Shown here: piece by piece, positions 11,521 to 23,064 of the stretch
How positions within the stretch are numbered: the first letter of the stretch is position 1
How the letters are laid out: every line of letters starts with the position of its first letter
NCBI GenBank assembly: GCA_039657365.1
Contig: CM077580.1
Coordinates: 51,302,894 to 51,366,893 of the forward strand
DNA: 64,000 nucleotides
Direction: 5' to 3'
DNA from: Stephania yunnanensis
Lineage: Eukaryota; Streptophyta; Magnoliopsida; Ranunculales; Menispermaceae
Notes under the pieces: model-generated
What the model was told of the DNA's origin: nothing
Databases searched by the model: none
Seen by the model: the letters and a program-made list of their open reading frames with translations, nothing else
Made by a program: the position numbers and the translations under genes

Positions 11521-11914
11521 ACCAATAAAAAAATAAGGTTCGAGAGATATAGGCATTCCTATAAATATTGAAGGAACAATATTAACGGATGTGCTATGTG
11601 ATTCGGGAGCTTCTGGGAATGTAATGCCACTTTGTTTCATGTTAGAGGTTGATCTTAAGATTAACTATTTAGAGGCAATACAGTTAGAAGTGGTAGATGA
11701 TAATTTGGTACCATTGATTGGATGTATCTTGAATGTGCACGTCAAAGTAAGGAGATTCACATTCCTCACTGACTTTGAACTCACGGACCATAAATTGATG
11801 GATGATGCATATATGGTACTTGGACGACCATTCTTGCCTATGGCAAACGCTGTCATGAAAATTGAAAAAAGAAAGATCACCATATATATTGAATTAGTTT
11901 TTACTTTTAAGTAA
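11521..11914 (+). pseudogene. Tat/Athila-type aspartic protease
   Basis: The frame from 11591 reads CDSGASGNVMP, with the DSG active-site triad at 11600-11608, then a flap region, then MVLGRPFLPMANAV with the LGRPF signature near 11816-11833. It stops at 11912-11914. Both key motifs are intact, so this is the best-preserved protease in the window. Reverse transcriptase should follow but is absent; non-coding sequence and an inverted LTR come next. The element is therefore either truncated or gag-PR only. Confidence 0.82.
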
Positions 11915-12271
11915 TAAGTATATCAATTCAAACATTTCAATAGTATTTTTTTCTAACTTTGACAAATTTTTGTGCAAAGTTTTTAGGAAGAACCATTTGT
12001 TGGGTGATTTTTCATCAAATTGTGAAGTCTTAACATATTCGGCATATTCACTCGAGAATCAAGGAATTAGAGTGGTATTGGATAGGCAAAGCGACAAAAC
12101 ACATGTAAAATTTTTGAAGCTTTTATCAAACAAGGTAGCCGCACAAACATGATGACGTGTGTATTAACACACATTCCCATGACTGCGCCAACATGGAGTT
12201 AAGTAAAAAATGTGAATTTTTACATAAAGACAACTAGACGCAGTCATGACGTTGTGCCTATGTGGTAGGCA
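11915..12271. other. Unassigned stretch between protease and inverted LTR
   Basis: AT-rich, with no RT motif in any frame that I could find. It holds a near-palindrome, GTGTGTATTAACACAC (12156-12171), and two GTCATGAC/CATGACTGCG-like motifs around 12178-12250 that resemble Tat U3 sequence. It may belong to an older LTR. Confidence 0.35.
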
Positions 12272-12390
12272 TGCCGCAAGTATAACAACTTGCTTGTAGT
12301 AATAGTGTAATCAACTTACATTGACTACATATATCGTCCTCTGGGAATGGTGTATGCACTTATTATTTACTTAACTACAATGAATCTATT

Positions 12391-12706
12391 GCTAAGGAAA
12401 CTTTTTTGAGTTGTTTTGTAGCTAGCAAAACTAATCTATACTTACGAATCACTGAAATTAACTTAGACTAGATAAATTTCCTTTAAATCCGGTTTAACAC
12501 TTTGTCATCTTATTATGTTTTGTGCCGCAAGGAAACTTTTTTGAGTTGTTTTGTAGCTAGCACTTATTAGAACTATCTTAGTTCACAACTTCAACTAGGT
12601 AATGAAATATTATACTTTTCATCCACTTTATCATCTTATTATGTTTTGTGCAATGCCTAATTAGAATAGATAAATTTCCTTTAAATCCGGTTTAACACTT
12701 TGTCAT
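12391..12706. repeat. Interleaved short duplications within the inverted LTR
   Basis: Three different blocks each occur twice. AAGGAAACTTTTTTGAGTTG begins near 12396 and again near 12533. CATCTTATTATGTTTTGTGC appears near 12507 and 12634. A 38-base block starting AGATAAATTTCCTTTAAATC appears near 12469 and 12668. Homologous LTRs at 8892 and 31850 lack the extra copies. Confidence 0.75.
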
Positions 12707-13288
12707 GATGGAAAATATTCTAATGTGCAAACTAGAACTCCATCTATTAGTGTGATTAGCGTAAGCTCCATATTGCTTTAATGTTCCAAATCTTTAGATT
12801 CATAACCAATTAAGCTTACTATCCGTACCTCCCTAATCAACCACTATCGCTCGATGTTGTGTATTTTACTGTTATACTGTCAATGGAAATGATAACTTCA
12901 AAACCTAATATCAATAAACAAGTGATCAAAATGTTTATAGCATTATGCTTAGAATCAATACAAATTCTAAACATTGCACTTTTTATATTCAATTTCTACT
13001 CCTATTCATAACATAGCATTCATACCAAAGGATCCATTGATCCCTAAGATTAATTGACTACTTACACTTCATTAAAACAAACATGCACATAAAGTTATTC
13101 ATTGAAATCAGAGATAAGTTGAAATACTTCAAAAAAATTAATAACGCAATACCCGAATCACCACACGTGATTCTTTAATTTCTTTTCTCCACAAATTTTT
13201 TTAATATGCAAGAATAAGTAAACCCTATACTAAAATACTTTAATGGCTGCTAATGGTGCATATGTGTTAAGTTTACAACATCGTAATA

Positions 13289-13300
13289 TCTATTTATACT
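13289..13300 (-). promoter_or_regulatory. Candidate TATA box in the inverted LTR
   Basis: Minus-strand AGTATAAATAGATA lies at the middle of the LTR, where a U3/R promoter is expected. Position and match only. Confidence 0.4.
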
Positions 13301-13784
13301 TCCTAAACACAAATAGAAACCCTACTTTACAATTTAACTCGAAATAGAATATTATATTTCTAATTTCTTTCATTCAAGTGCTATCACTTATAACATGGCG
13401 CTAATTCTACACTGCCTCCTTCATTTGATTTTCCTTGCCTTAGTGACCTTGTCGCTCGGCTTTAAGTTTTTATGATGCCATCACTACATGTCACGGTGTC
13501 GAGCTTCCTGCCTTAATTTCTTTACTTGTCTTCTCTCCCACGTTGTGCCTAGGTCCTCCACGCTGTTCCTTATGCTCTCACAGTGCCACCCTTGCATGCC
13601 AAGACACCAACTACACTTATGTGTGTTTTAGCTCTGTTTCTTCTCATTTTTGCTCGTTTCCTTCCTTTATGCCTCATTCACCTGAAAACGCATTAACACC
13701 ATTACTTAGAGCACATGTAGGGATATTTACACTAAATACACTATTAAAATAAATCTATAAATCAGTCTAAATAATGACTTATCA

Positions 13785-14435
13785 CCATGAAAAGATGACG
13801 CTATGACAATGCTAAAAAGGAAGCAGAAATAGTATCAGGGGTATTGATGTTGTGACTACGTTGTCAAGGCGCTGTCTTTATAAATGGATGACGTCGACAT
13901 TGGGATAGGATTTTAAACCCTTGTTCCATCGATTTCAACACACTCGTGAACTATCTCAAACCCCTATAAACTAATCTTAAATCCCTTTAGAACCCTTATT
14001 TGAGTGATTTTAATTGAGAAAAAAGTTTTCCTAGTGATTAAGGGTGAAAGTGAAGTAGCATTGTGGTTTTGCAATTTGGAAAGCTAGGACATCGATTTGA
14101 AAAATGAACCAAAAAAATGATATGGTAGTAGTTGGTGAGCAAAATGAGAGGGCTTTGATTGATAGAAGCTTGGAGAAGAATTCTACACCGATTAATAGTC
14201 TAGTATTGAGGTAAAATTTCAATTTTAGTGGCTATGTTTTGAATTTTGATATTAGATATAAAATCAGAATGGATTGTGGACATTTAACTTATGGATAGGA
14301 ATTTAAGGTTGTGTTTGTTTAGATCATCATGTGGATTATTATGGATTAGTGTGCGTCCTTATGAATATTATGGAATGTAAATGACCCTTATGAATGAAAT
14401 TGTGATTTTTAGGAGATTCGAAGGCCATCGTTGTT
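13785..14435. other. Non-coding leader-like stretch
   Basis: No domain was recognised in either strand. The first 130 bases carry GATGACGCTATGACAATGC and GTTGTGACTACGTTGTC motifs like those in Tat LTR U3 regions. The rest is AT-rich and precedes the transposon-protein ORF. It may be the 5' part of the element that carries that ORF. Confidence 0.3.
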
Positions 14436-14439
14436 GTTG

Positions 14440-15990
14440 TGTTATTTCAAAGCTTTTGAAATGGAACAATGAAATAAGCTTGTCAAGCTAGTGAAAATAG
14501 TGCAAATGATCATAAGGCATTTATTTCGGGGCTAGGGATGATAATGAGGCCATTTAAATCAAAGAGATTTATTAGTAAGGAGGTCAAGGAGAGGTATGAG
14601 GCTTTAGAGGATAAGGAGTTTATTTGTAAAAGAGGAATCAAACTCTCGACAAAGTATGATGAGAGAGTCAAAAAGTTTATCAGGAAATAGAGATGGGAGC
14701 AATTCCCGCAAGACTATAGGAAGAATGAAGTTTGTGGGGGTGCGTGAGATTGTGTACCAATTGTATGCCAATGCCAAGTTTACAAAGAAATGAGATCTAA
14801 CAAGGGTGAGAGGAGTAAATTTCCCATTTAAAGAGCAATACGTAAACAATTTCTATGGGCCAAACTACTTGAATAGGAATGGAGGCCCATAAAATCTCCC
14901 AGTTGATTTATATGAGAGACCTTATAACCTATATCCTTTTAGCACCATAAAGAGTATTAGTTGTCATAGGACGAAGGGGATGGATAATAGGAGCTGATAA
15001 TGTGCCACAACACATTAAGAAGAGGAGTGAACGAAAGTTTATATAATGTAGAACATTTCATGATTGCTTCATTACACCCCATTACACAATAGGTTTAGAT
15101 AAACAAACCCAAAGCAGCTTATTTTTGTGAGATTATAAAAAAGGACCGCATCAATTTAGGGGAAATCATTCACAAAATATGAGGGAGTCAATTTTGATTG
15201 AGAGAGACAAGTTGTCGTTATTAATCCTCATAACCCAGATGCACTTGAAGGCTGGAGTGAAATTTATCTAAGCTGAAGAATTTAATATAAAAGCCCATGC
15301 CTTGAATGATGAGGATTTATGTTGACCTTGAAATCACCCAATAGATACAAGAACTTTGAAGATGATATAGAGATAACATAGAATGATAGACTTGATGCAA
15401 AGATGTTCGACAAGGAAGGCAAGAATGAAAAAAAAATAAACTTAGCGGCAACAGAGTTTGCCTATGGCTTAGAAGAAGAAAGATATGGAGAAGAGGATGA
15501 TAACTAGCAAGTTTTTATTGAGGGCTACTAGTTTCTAGACCCTTCGATAGGAGTGCAAGACTTGATGGTCCTGAAGTTTTTCCACCACCACTTACGCCCT
15601 CAGGCACCAATGCCACCACTAAATGATTTGACTCTGCGATAGTAAAGGTTGTGGATTGTTGAAATGCAGAGGTACTAAAGAGAGGATAAAGCTCAATATT
15701 ATGAAGCTATGATGTGATATGAACAAGATAGGCAGAGAATGATTCAAGACAGATTGAATGGACAAAAGAATTTTATGCTATTTGTAGATCATCAGACAGA
15801 TATAATGGGATATCAGATGAGTAGGGGCAGGAGACCTACTGACATGTCTCTCGGATTTCTAGAGGCACCGAACTATGTATTTGATATAGAAGTGGTGCAA
15901 AATAGAAAAATGGAATGACTTTTGACACCATCTTTTGTTAGAGCTGATGATGATGATAATGATGATGAAGCGGATGAAATACAATCCTAG
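14440..15990 (+). pseudogene. Degenerate 'plant transposon protein' ORF
   Basis: The start of the conserved domain reads FISKEVKERYEALEDKEFI, RGIKLSTKYDERVKKFI, WEQFPQDYRKNEV, then (after frame changes) REIVYQLYANAKF, RVRGVNFPFKEQYVNNFYG (14530-14860). This order matches the plant transposon proteins found in Tat-type and other LTR elements, whose biochemical role is unknown. A tail at 15380-15990 is acidic (RADDDDNDDEADE near 15950) and contains MIQDRLNGQKNFMLFVDHQ, a helical segment. Many stops interrupt it. No gag or RT is linked to it within the visible sequence. Confidence 0.55.
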
Positions 15991-16039
15991 AGTCTGAGTC
16001 TTAAGACTTCACTAGATCTTTGGGAGATGAGAGATACTT

Positions 16040-16328
16040 TAATATAAATATTTTAATTTGGGATATTTGAAACTTTATGGCCTGTTCGTTTCACTGTCTT
16101 AAGTTGGAGTAGCCATACCGGACTGGCTAATTCGGTGTTCGCTTGGCGAATTAACTAGTCTATGGGACTATTTAATACCCAATACATGCGATAAAATTAA
16201 ACCATCCTTTTTGATGCCACTAATTTGTCCTAATACTTGGGCTTGAAACATTACTAAAATACCCCTCCTTTTAAAAAAAAATGTTTATATCAGCATAAAT
16301 GATTTCATTGTGCATTTGGGAGGAGAGT
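16040..16328. other. Unassigned stretch, possible MITE end
   Basis: GGCCTGTTCGTTT at about 16079-16091, followed by GACTGGCTAATTCGGTG, looks like the end of a small DNA transposon. No matching inverted partner was found on either side of the chromovirus that interrupts the region. Confidence 0.25.
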
Positions 16329-16333
16329 CTATT
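16329..16333. repeat. Target-site duplication CTATT, left copy
   Basis: CTATT directly precedes TGTCACGGGG, the left LTR end, and is identical to 24595-24599 after the right LTR. Confidence 0.85.
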
Positions 16334-16526
16334 TGTCACGGGGCTATTAAGTGAGGGGTTTACCCTAAGGAAATATTTCTACGCTTGTGCACCGCCTCAT
16401 CCATCCTGCACGCTATCCAATAACTAAGTCTCATGGAACCATCCAAGTCCTTTGAAACTCAAATATTTACTAGGTTTCTCGCAGTCCAACGCGGCCTACT
16501 CGGGTCATGATATTGAGGGGCTAACA
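16334..16526 (-). repeat. 3' LTR of the chromovirus, internally deleted
   Basis: Its left part matches 23332-23380 and its right part matches 24452-24594, so about 1.07 kb is missing between them. Its ends are TGTCACGGGG and GGCTAACA on the plus strand. The deletion removes the minisatellite and most of U3/R. Confidence 0.87.
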
Positions 16527-16545
16527 AACAACCCCCCGATGAAAT
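16527..16545 (-). other. Polypurine tract of the chromovirus
   Basis: On the minus strand ATCGGGGGGTTGTT lies directly before the 3' LTR start TGTTAGCC, the expected position of the plus-strand primer. Confidence 0.65.
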
Positions 16546-17110
16546 GTTCCTCATCGAACTGCTCGGTTGCGGTCGTTTCTGGTAGTTTGCTATCTCCTTC
16601 TCAAACTGCCATAGAGTATTGTTTCGCTCCCAAGTAGGTTCATCAACATCAACCCACTTGATCAAGTAGAAAATTCGCTTATTTTTCTTGCTCTGGCCAC
16701 ACGTCTCTGGCTTAGAATTTGCTTATTTTCACGTACAAACTACTTTCGAACCAAGTGTAGAGCCCATCTCGCTATAGTCCTCACTAGATCTGCCTCATTA
16801 GAAAGGAAAGGCTTAAGGTAGCTGACATGGAATGTAAAGTGTACCTTCAAACTTTCTAGTAGCTTAAGGTGATAAGCCACCCTTCCAACTCACATGACCA
16901 CCTCAAATGGTCCTTCGTACCGCTAAACCAGGCCCTTAGGCGTCTCCTTCTTATTGAACCTCTTTAAAATATGGGGAGTAAGCTTCAACAAGACTGGGTC
17001 TCCTTCTTGAAACTCCCAGGGTCTTCTATTTTGATCAGTATACTTTCTCATCCTTTAGACTGCTTTGGCTAAGCTATCTCGACCTGCCTCCCTCCGCTCC
17101 TGCTTTCTTC
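16546..17110 (-). pseudogene. Integrase C-terminus with GPY/F module and chromodomain
   Basis: Reading on the minus strand, a GPY/F-like module appears as YEGPFEVVMRVGRVAYHLKL and FHVSYLKPF at about 16800-16960. A chromodomain follows at 16570-16665: LIKWVDVDEPTWERNNTLWQF, with the aromatic and WE/WQF positions of the fold. In chromoviruses this domain guides integration to chromatin carrying particular histone marks. Frames shift between the two modules, and stops are present. It directly follows integrase copy A. Confidence 0.8.
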
Positions 17111-17989
17111 TCACAAAGCGGTAAGACGCTGGGCTCAACCCCATCGACTTTGATTCGGCTACCTTATGTGGAGTAGTTGACTTTTATCCTTTCGCCACCT
17201 CAAATGGACTCATCTCCGTGGATGAGCTTTTGTGAAGATTGTAGCAGAATTGGGGTGCATCAAGTAAATACACCCATTTGGACTAACTTGCATTCACGTA
17301 ATGTTTGAGGTAGTCCTCCAGTAATGCATTGATCCTCTTTGTCTGCCTATCTATTTGAGGATGGTTTGCTGTGGAAAACTTCAACTCCGAATCCAACATA
17401 TTAAATAGAGCAGTCCAAAACTGCCCTTTGAATAGATTTTCTTGATCATTGATAATGTACTCTAGTATTCCCTAATACTTTACCTCATGCTTCAGGAACA
17501 ACTCTATAACCATATCTGCATAAAAATTCTTTGGAGCAGCTATAAATGTAGCATACTTCGAAAATCGATCCACCACCACCGGCACGCTGCTCATTCCCTG
17601 CATTTTAGGAAAACTAGTAATGAAATCCATAAATATACTCTATGAATGATTACTTGGTACAGGCAAAGGCTCCAGCAACCCTAGTGCCTTCCTCTTCTAT
17701 ATTTTGTCTTATTGGCACACAAGACAATCCGCCCATATAGATCCAAGTTTGCACATATATAGAGGGCATAAATGCGCTCATTCTTGGATGCCAAGCCCAC
17801 TAAGCATCATGCATCTCCTTCAAAAGTTGTCACCTTAGTTCGCCAGTACTTGGGACATATGGACGTCCTTTTTTAGCATGATCCCATCTTCGTACCAAAA
17901 TCTCCGAGTGATTACCTTAGCCATTACCTCTAACATCTTTGAGCAACTAGGGTCCTTGCTTGTCTCCTCCTTGATGTGAGGCACAACTT
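17111..17989 (-). pseudogene. Integrase copy A (3' copy of a tandem duplication)
   Basis: Minus-strand blocks in order are IKEETSKDP, the zinc-region remnant DCLVCQ, EPLPVPSN, MDFITSFPKMQGM, VVVDRFSKYATFIA, IINDQENLF and FSTANHPQIDRQTKRINALL. The first Asp of the DDE triad is in MDFI. The second position keeps Asp in INDQEN. The Glu position of the family's QTDGQTERVN motif reads Lys (QTKRIN). The copy joins head to tail with copy B. Confidence 0.83.
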
Positions 17990-18890
17990 CGCAAAACGAT
18001 AAGCCACTCGGCTCAACCCCATCGACATTGATTTGGCTACCACATGTAGACTAGCCGGCTATTGTCCTATCGCCACCGTGAATAGACTCAGCTTCGTAGC
18101 TGAGCGTTTATGAAGATTGTAGCTGAATTGGGCTACATCAAGTAAATCCACCTAGTTAGATTAACTCGCATTCCATTTTGTCTTAGGTAGTCCTCCAGCA
18201 ATGCATTGATCCTCTCCGTCTACCCATCCGTTTGAGGGTATTTTGCCGTGGAAAACTTCAACTCCGAACCCAACCGATTTAATAGAGCAGTCTAAAATCC
18301 CCCTATGAACCGAGTGTCTCGATTACTGATAATGTCCTCCATTATTCCCCAATATTTTACCACATGCTTCAGGAACAACTTTGTAGCCATGCCTGCATCA
18401 CAATTCTTCGGAGTAGCTATGAATGTAGCATACTTTGAAAACTGATCCACCACCACTAGCACGCTTATCATTCCCTGCGTTTTAGGAAAAATAGCGATGA
18501 AATCCATAGATATACTTTGGAAAGGTTTGTCTGTTACAGGCAAAGGCTTAAGAAACCTTGGTGCCTTCATCATCTTTGTCTTGTCATGCTGGTACACAAG
18601 ACAAGTCAGCATATATACATCCACGTATTCCTCCATCTTAGACCGAAAGAATGAATGTGATAAGAGGGCATAAGAAAGCTCCATGCCTAGATGCCCAGCC
18701 CACCGAGCATCGTGGGTCTCCTTTAGAACTTGTTGCCTTAGTCAGCCGGTACTAGGGACATATGGATGTCATCTTTTAGCATAGAGGATCACATCTTCGC
18801 GCCAAAATCTCTTAGTGATTCCCTTAGCCACTAGCTTTAACATATTTGAGTAAATAGGGTCCTTGCTTGTCTCCTCTTTAATGCAAAGCA
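17990..18890 (-). pseudogene. Integrase copy B (5' copy of a tandem duplication)
   Basis: Carries the same blocks as copy A with better-kept frames: an open stretch at 18292-18684 contains the zinc region (TCLVYQHDKTKMMKAP), MDFIAIFPKTQGM, VVVDQFSKYATFIATPKN and IISNRDTRFIGGF. Here the second catalytic Asp of the family's SDRD motif reads Asn (SNRD). The Glu position is kept (TERINALLEDYL), but a stop sits just before it. The zinc-binding Cys of CLVCQ is Tyr. The unit length is about 880-900 bases. Confidence 0.85.
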
Positions 18891-19400
18891 AGAACTCACA
18901 CTCCAGCCTCGCCACTGCCAACACCATCTAAGCCACAACCTTGCGACTAAAAGCATCCGGAGACTGAGTTAACCTTTCCAGGCTTATGCTCAAATTGAAC
19001 ATCGAATTCTGATACGAAACCTAGGCACCTTGCCTGCTTTTGATTCAGCTTCTTCTCACTCATGAAGTAAATGATAACTGCGTTGTCTGTCCACACCACA
19101 AAGTCCGTTCCCACCAAGTAATGCCTCATAAGATGGAGGGCATGAATTATAGCCAACATTTTTTTCTTGTGAGCCAGATACCTCCGCTCAGCTTCCTTCA
19201 GCTTCCTACTTTCGAAGGCAATGGGGTGTCCCTCTTGGATAAGTACAGTCCCAATGGTTGATCTAATGCGTCTATATGCACTTCGAAAGTTAGATCAAAA
19301 TTGGGTAGCCCCAACACTGGTTCATAGGCAATGGCCTACCTCAGTTCTGCCATAGCTTGGTTGCAATGATCCATCCATGCTCAAGTTCGATCCCTCTTTA
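18891..19400 (-). pseudogene. Chromovirus RNase H
   Basis: The minus-strand open stretch 18947-19159 reads MLAIIHALHLMRHYLVGTDF, VVWTDNAVIIYFMSEKKLNQ, KQARCLGFVSEFDVQFEHKP and GKVNSVSG. This is the standard tail of gypsy RNase H, in which TDN supplies a catalytic Asp and the last Asp (normally in NxVADALS) is replaced. It degrades the RNA of the RNA/DNA hybrid. It lies between RT and the integrase, as expected. Confidence 0.83.
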
Positions 19401-20360
19401 ATAGATCTTTCATCGGTGCCACCCTCCTCGAGTAGCCTTCTACAAACCATCGATAGTAGTTAGTCGAACCCAAGAATGACCGCAACTCCTAGACCTTCGT
19501 GGGGTTTGGCACTCCATGATTGCTCGTGCCTTCTTTTAGTCCATCTGTAATTTACCCTAGCCTACAACATGGCAAAGGAAAGCAACAAACTCATATTTTT
19601 CCCTCTTTACATATAAATGGTTAACCATCAAGGTAGTTAAAACCATCCGTAAGTGATCCATTTGATCTTGTAGGTTTTGACTGTAAATTACAATATCATT
19701 AAGACAAAAAAAATTAACTGATCGATGAACTCCCTAAGCACATCGTTCATCAAATTACAGAGGGGCATTTGTCAAGCCAAATGGTATGACTAAGTATTCA
19801 AATTATCCGTACCTAGTAACCATGGTCATTAGAGAGGCATATGCAGCTCCAATTAGGACATGGTAGTACCCTGACCTCAAATCCAGCCTCATGAAGTAGG
19901 CTGCACTAGATAGCCGATCGAACAAGTCTGCCACCAAAGAGATAGGGTACTTATTCTTCATTGTCAGCTTATTCAGTGTGTCGTAATCCACACACATCTG
20001 AAAGGATCCATTATGCTTTCGCTGGAACAAGACTGGTGCTCCATTGGGTGCCTTAGATGGATAAATAAATCCAACATCTAACAACTCTTCCAACTACTTC
20101 CTCAACTCTTCCAACTCATTTGGAGCCATTCTGTAAGGTGCATTTGCTGAAGGTTTTGAGACAGAGACTAGTTCAATCTCATGGTCAATCGCCCTTTGAG
20201 GGGGCAAATGTTTTGGCAACTCTAAAGGCATCACGTCACTGAAGTCCTCTTGTACCTCAGCAACTACATTATGGGATTTTGCTATTGTGCCTGCCTTAGT
20301 CACCACTATGGTCGCCAGGTATGTTGGCTCACCCTTCTGTAGTCCATCTTTCACTAGAAT
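19401..20360 (-). pseudogene. Chromovirus reverse transcriptase, active site mutated
   Basis: Two open pieces remain. 20094-20354 covers the leader (EVQEDFSDVMPLELPKHLPP, then IDHEIELV and PYRMAPNELEELRK). 19803-20093 covers fingers and palm (LLDVGFIYPSKAPNGAPVLF, CVDYDTLNKLTMKNKYPI, LFDRLSSAAYFMRLDLRSGY). The catalytic box near 19690-19707 reads CLNDIVIYS instead of the family's YLDD: the first Asp of the pair is Asn. Frames shift after 19800. Order and motifs are clear despite decay. Confidence 0.86.
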
Positions 20361-20780
20361 GGATTAAAGGTGGGATAGCTTTTTACTCTCTTTCCCTCAA
20401 ATCATGTTAGCCGTAGGAAGAAAATAAGGATGGGACTTGTTCATCACAAATAATCCCCACAAGAATAACATCAAGGAAATACTCCTTAAATGTAGAAAGT
20501 CGTTCCCTAGAATGACATCAAAGTCATCCAAAGGAACTGCCATAAGGTTGATCCTCCATTCCCAAGACCCAACCCTAATTATCTCATTAGATGCCATACC
20601 ATGAATTCATTTTGCTTTAAAATTTATAGCTTTCATCCTGCTATAATTCTCAACAAGGGTGAGTCCCAAATTTTCTACCATGTGTTTTGCCATGAACGAA
20701 TGTGTTGTTCCGAATCCACCATTGCCAAGACTAGGTTCTTATTTACCTTCGCATCAATGGACATAAGCCACTCCAAAGGA
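20361..20780 (-). pseudogene. Chromovirus aspartic protease, frameshifted at the active site
   Basis: The N-terminal active-site Asp lies at 20714-20716 in LAMVDS. Directly after Ser the frame is lost: relative to the family's DSGATHSF motif about two bases are missing, and the downstream residues continue in another frame. The C-terminal half at 20397-20597 reads SWEWRINLMAVPLDDFDVIL, GNDFLH and a FVMNKSHP end, the expected C-terminal half of this protease group. Confidence 0.77.
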
Positions 20781-21671
20781 CTTGTATTAAATTGTCGAAT
20801 GACATTCAAAAATTGTAGTAGGTTCATCCAGGGCTGGCCGTCATCATTAGTGATTAAGGATGATATTTTCTCCTTCTTCGGGCAGTCCCGTGCCTTGTGA
20901 GGGTCGTTGCATATAAAGTAGCCCTTATTCGAGAAAATTGTTGAAGCCTCCGTCTCTGCTTTTGGGGCTAGATTTGAGCTCGCTTGCTTAGGAGGGAAAA
21001 GTTTCTTCTCTCCCTTCTTATGGTGGTCCTTGAATGGCTTATTCTCTTTGCTCTTCCCCTCGCTCATGGAAGAACTATTCTTGAAGTCTATGAGACTATC
21101 AACCGCAGCAATTGCCCCGGGAAATCCTTCATCCTTTGCCACCTTAGCTCGGATTGAGCCCATGACCGCAATTTGGTAGTGAAGTTAAGGAATTTGTCAT
21201 CCTCTGACATGTTTTTGATGTATAGCAAGAGAAAGGAGAACTCCTTAACATAGTCTCGAATCGGCCTCGTCTATTTGAAGTTTCTCAAGGCTTCCCACGC
21301 TTGCCAAGCAACATTGGTAGGAAGGAATTAATCCTTCAACTTCCTTTTTAGCACCTTCCAATCTACCATCTTGGGTCTACCTGCAGCCGAGTCATCATCT
21401 ACTCTAGTTCTCCACCAAATTTTTGAGTCAGCTTCTAGGTACATGGAGGTCAAGATGACCTTTTGGTTCTCCTCCGTCTGCATAGTACCAAAGTATTGCT
21501 CCATGTCCCAAAGAAAATTTTCAAGCTCCTTTGCACACCGCTTTCCTAAAATTTCTTTGGCTCCGGCACCTTAGTTCTAGGCTTCACCGTAGCCGGAACC
21601 TATGAGGTTCCACCCATGGCTCGCTTGATAGACTAACCTCCAAAGCAAATGTCGCGGTTGTTTCGGTGGTG

Positions 21672-21676
21672 AGTTG
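21672..21676. repeat. Target-site duplication AGTTG, left copy
   Basis: AGTTG directly before the solo LTR, identical to 23065-23069. Confidence 0.88.
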
Positions 21677-23064
21677 TGTTGGGTTTTGGGGTTCATACGC
21701 AGTGGAGATTACAAAACAATTTTGACAAAAACCCCAACAGGATCCGAATCTAATTCCATTAAAAACATTTAAACCATGAAAACTTAATCTTACCTAAGTC
21801 GCAATATACCTTTCTGAAGGTTGATCGATCTCTAAGGCGTTGCCAACAACGAAAGCCCTCTATCAGCAGTTCCAACACACTAACGGCGGCCGAGATTCAA
21901 AGTGCTAGCTTTGAGAGAATACCAAACCTTTTTGTTTCTCTCCAAAATGATTAAGAGCGTATCGAAAAACCCTAGTTCGTTTTTGAACGAAAATAGAGTT
22001 TCGGCCCTAAACTTTTATATATGTGTTCTAACTTAAAGCATCTATTTATACAACCTTTGTATATAAACGATTAAGTAAATTACACATATACCCTTACTTA
22101 AAGAAGTATAAGTGTAATACACCACAAGGACGTTTCAGTCATGAATTTTATCACATAAAATTCATTTTTCCGAACCATCTTAAAATATCGCAAAACCATT
22201 CTTAGTGTGCGACCCAATAGGCTCATACAACGTTGGCAGTGTACCAAAACACATTTTTGTATACAAGTCATAAGCGGCCTCTAGCAAGACATTATGACTA
22301 CCCAAGTCGTACGAATATCAAATCGATACAACCTAATCGATAGTGTATATAACATCCTTTTGTCACACGATATCTTTTTGATCAAACATAAGGCATGGAA
22401 TTGTCATCCAACATGTTCAATCGTACTAGTCTCGATCTCTAGGTAGACTGAAAACATCCAAGTGACATTGATCAATATCAATTCACTTAAACTAGGCCTT
22501 TTAACAGTTTAACACATCGAGGGATCCATTGGATATCTCTCTTTATATGAGAGGGACAAATTCTATCTTGATTACACGACTTCATCACATTGCTCACACA
22601 ATAACCAATCACAACCTTTATGATCGTCCGGTTAAAGAGAACGTTTGATTGTGTCAAATTACTGTGTTCCTAATATTGAAGTCTCTGGTAATCTCAAGTC
22701 AGAGGACTGGAATATATACCTATCATGAGAAACAACAATGACTTAATCCATGTGATGTTCTCATAGCGGGTCGGTCCAGTACTTTGTTCCCTAACAAGTA
22801 CTCGTGATCATGATTCGTATCCATATACATATAATCATCATATGATCATCAATCAAGACTCACACTAGTCTTAATTCATTATAGTTCCCAGTATAATGAT
22901 CGACTAGGGACATTTAGGATATTTCTGTAAATACCCATGGATCTTATTATAATGTAAACATGCAAAATGAATTATAATAAACAACAAATGAAATCCTCTA
23001 TTTTATTAACTAAAAGTATTCATAAAGACAGTTAATAGATTGACCTAGGGCACATGCCCCAACA
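21677..23064. mobile_element. Solo LTR (1,388 bp) inserted in the chromovirus gag
   Basis: Ends are TGTTGGGTTTTGGGG and TGCCCCAACA, so TG...CA with an inverted TGTTGGG terminus. The 5-bp duplication AGTTG flanks it exactly (21672-21676 and 23065-23069). There is no internal coding sequence, so it is the product of LTR-LTR recombination. The terminal style suggests a Ty1/copia family. A diverged copy lies at 32571-33543. Orientation cannot be set without a PBS. Confidence 0.92.

Larger units (their letters stand above)
12272..13784 (-). repeat. Inverted Tat/Athila-type LTR (about 1.5 kb)
   Basis: Read on the minus strand it starts TGATAAGTCATTATTTAG at 13784, the start seen in the other Tat LTRs here. 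It then matches the LTR parts at 8892-9615 and 31850-32567 in reverse, down to TTGCGG near 12274. The opposite orientation to the gag at 9850 means it is not that element's 3' LTR. A clean 5-bp target duplication could not be shown. Confidence 0.72.

Noticed and set aside
12269..13789. GCATG / CCATG as a target duplication of the inverted LTR
   Set aside because: Only four of five bases match, and the LTR end would lack the expected CA/TG terminus.
16079..16100. GGCCTGTTCGTTT as a MITE terminal repeat
   Set aside because: No inverted partner within the left or right flank of the chromovirus insertion.
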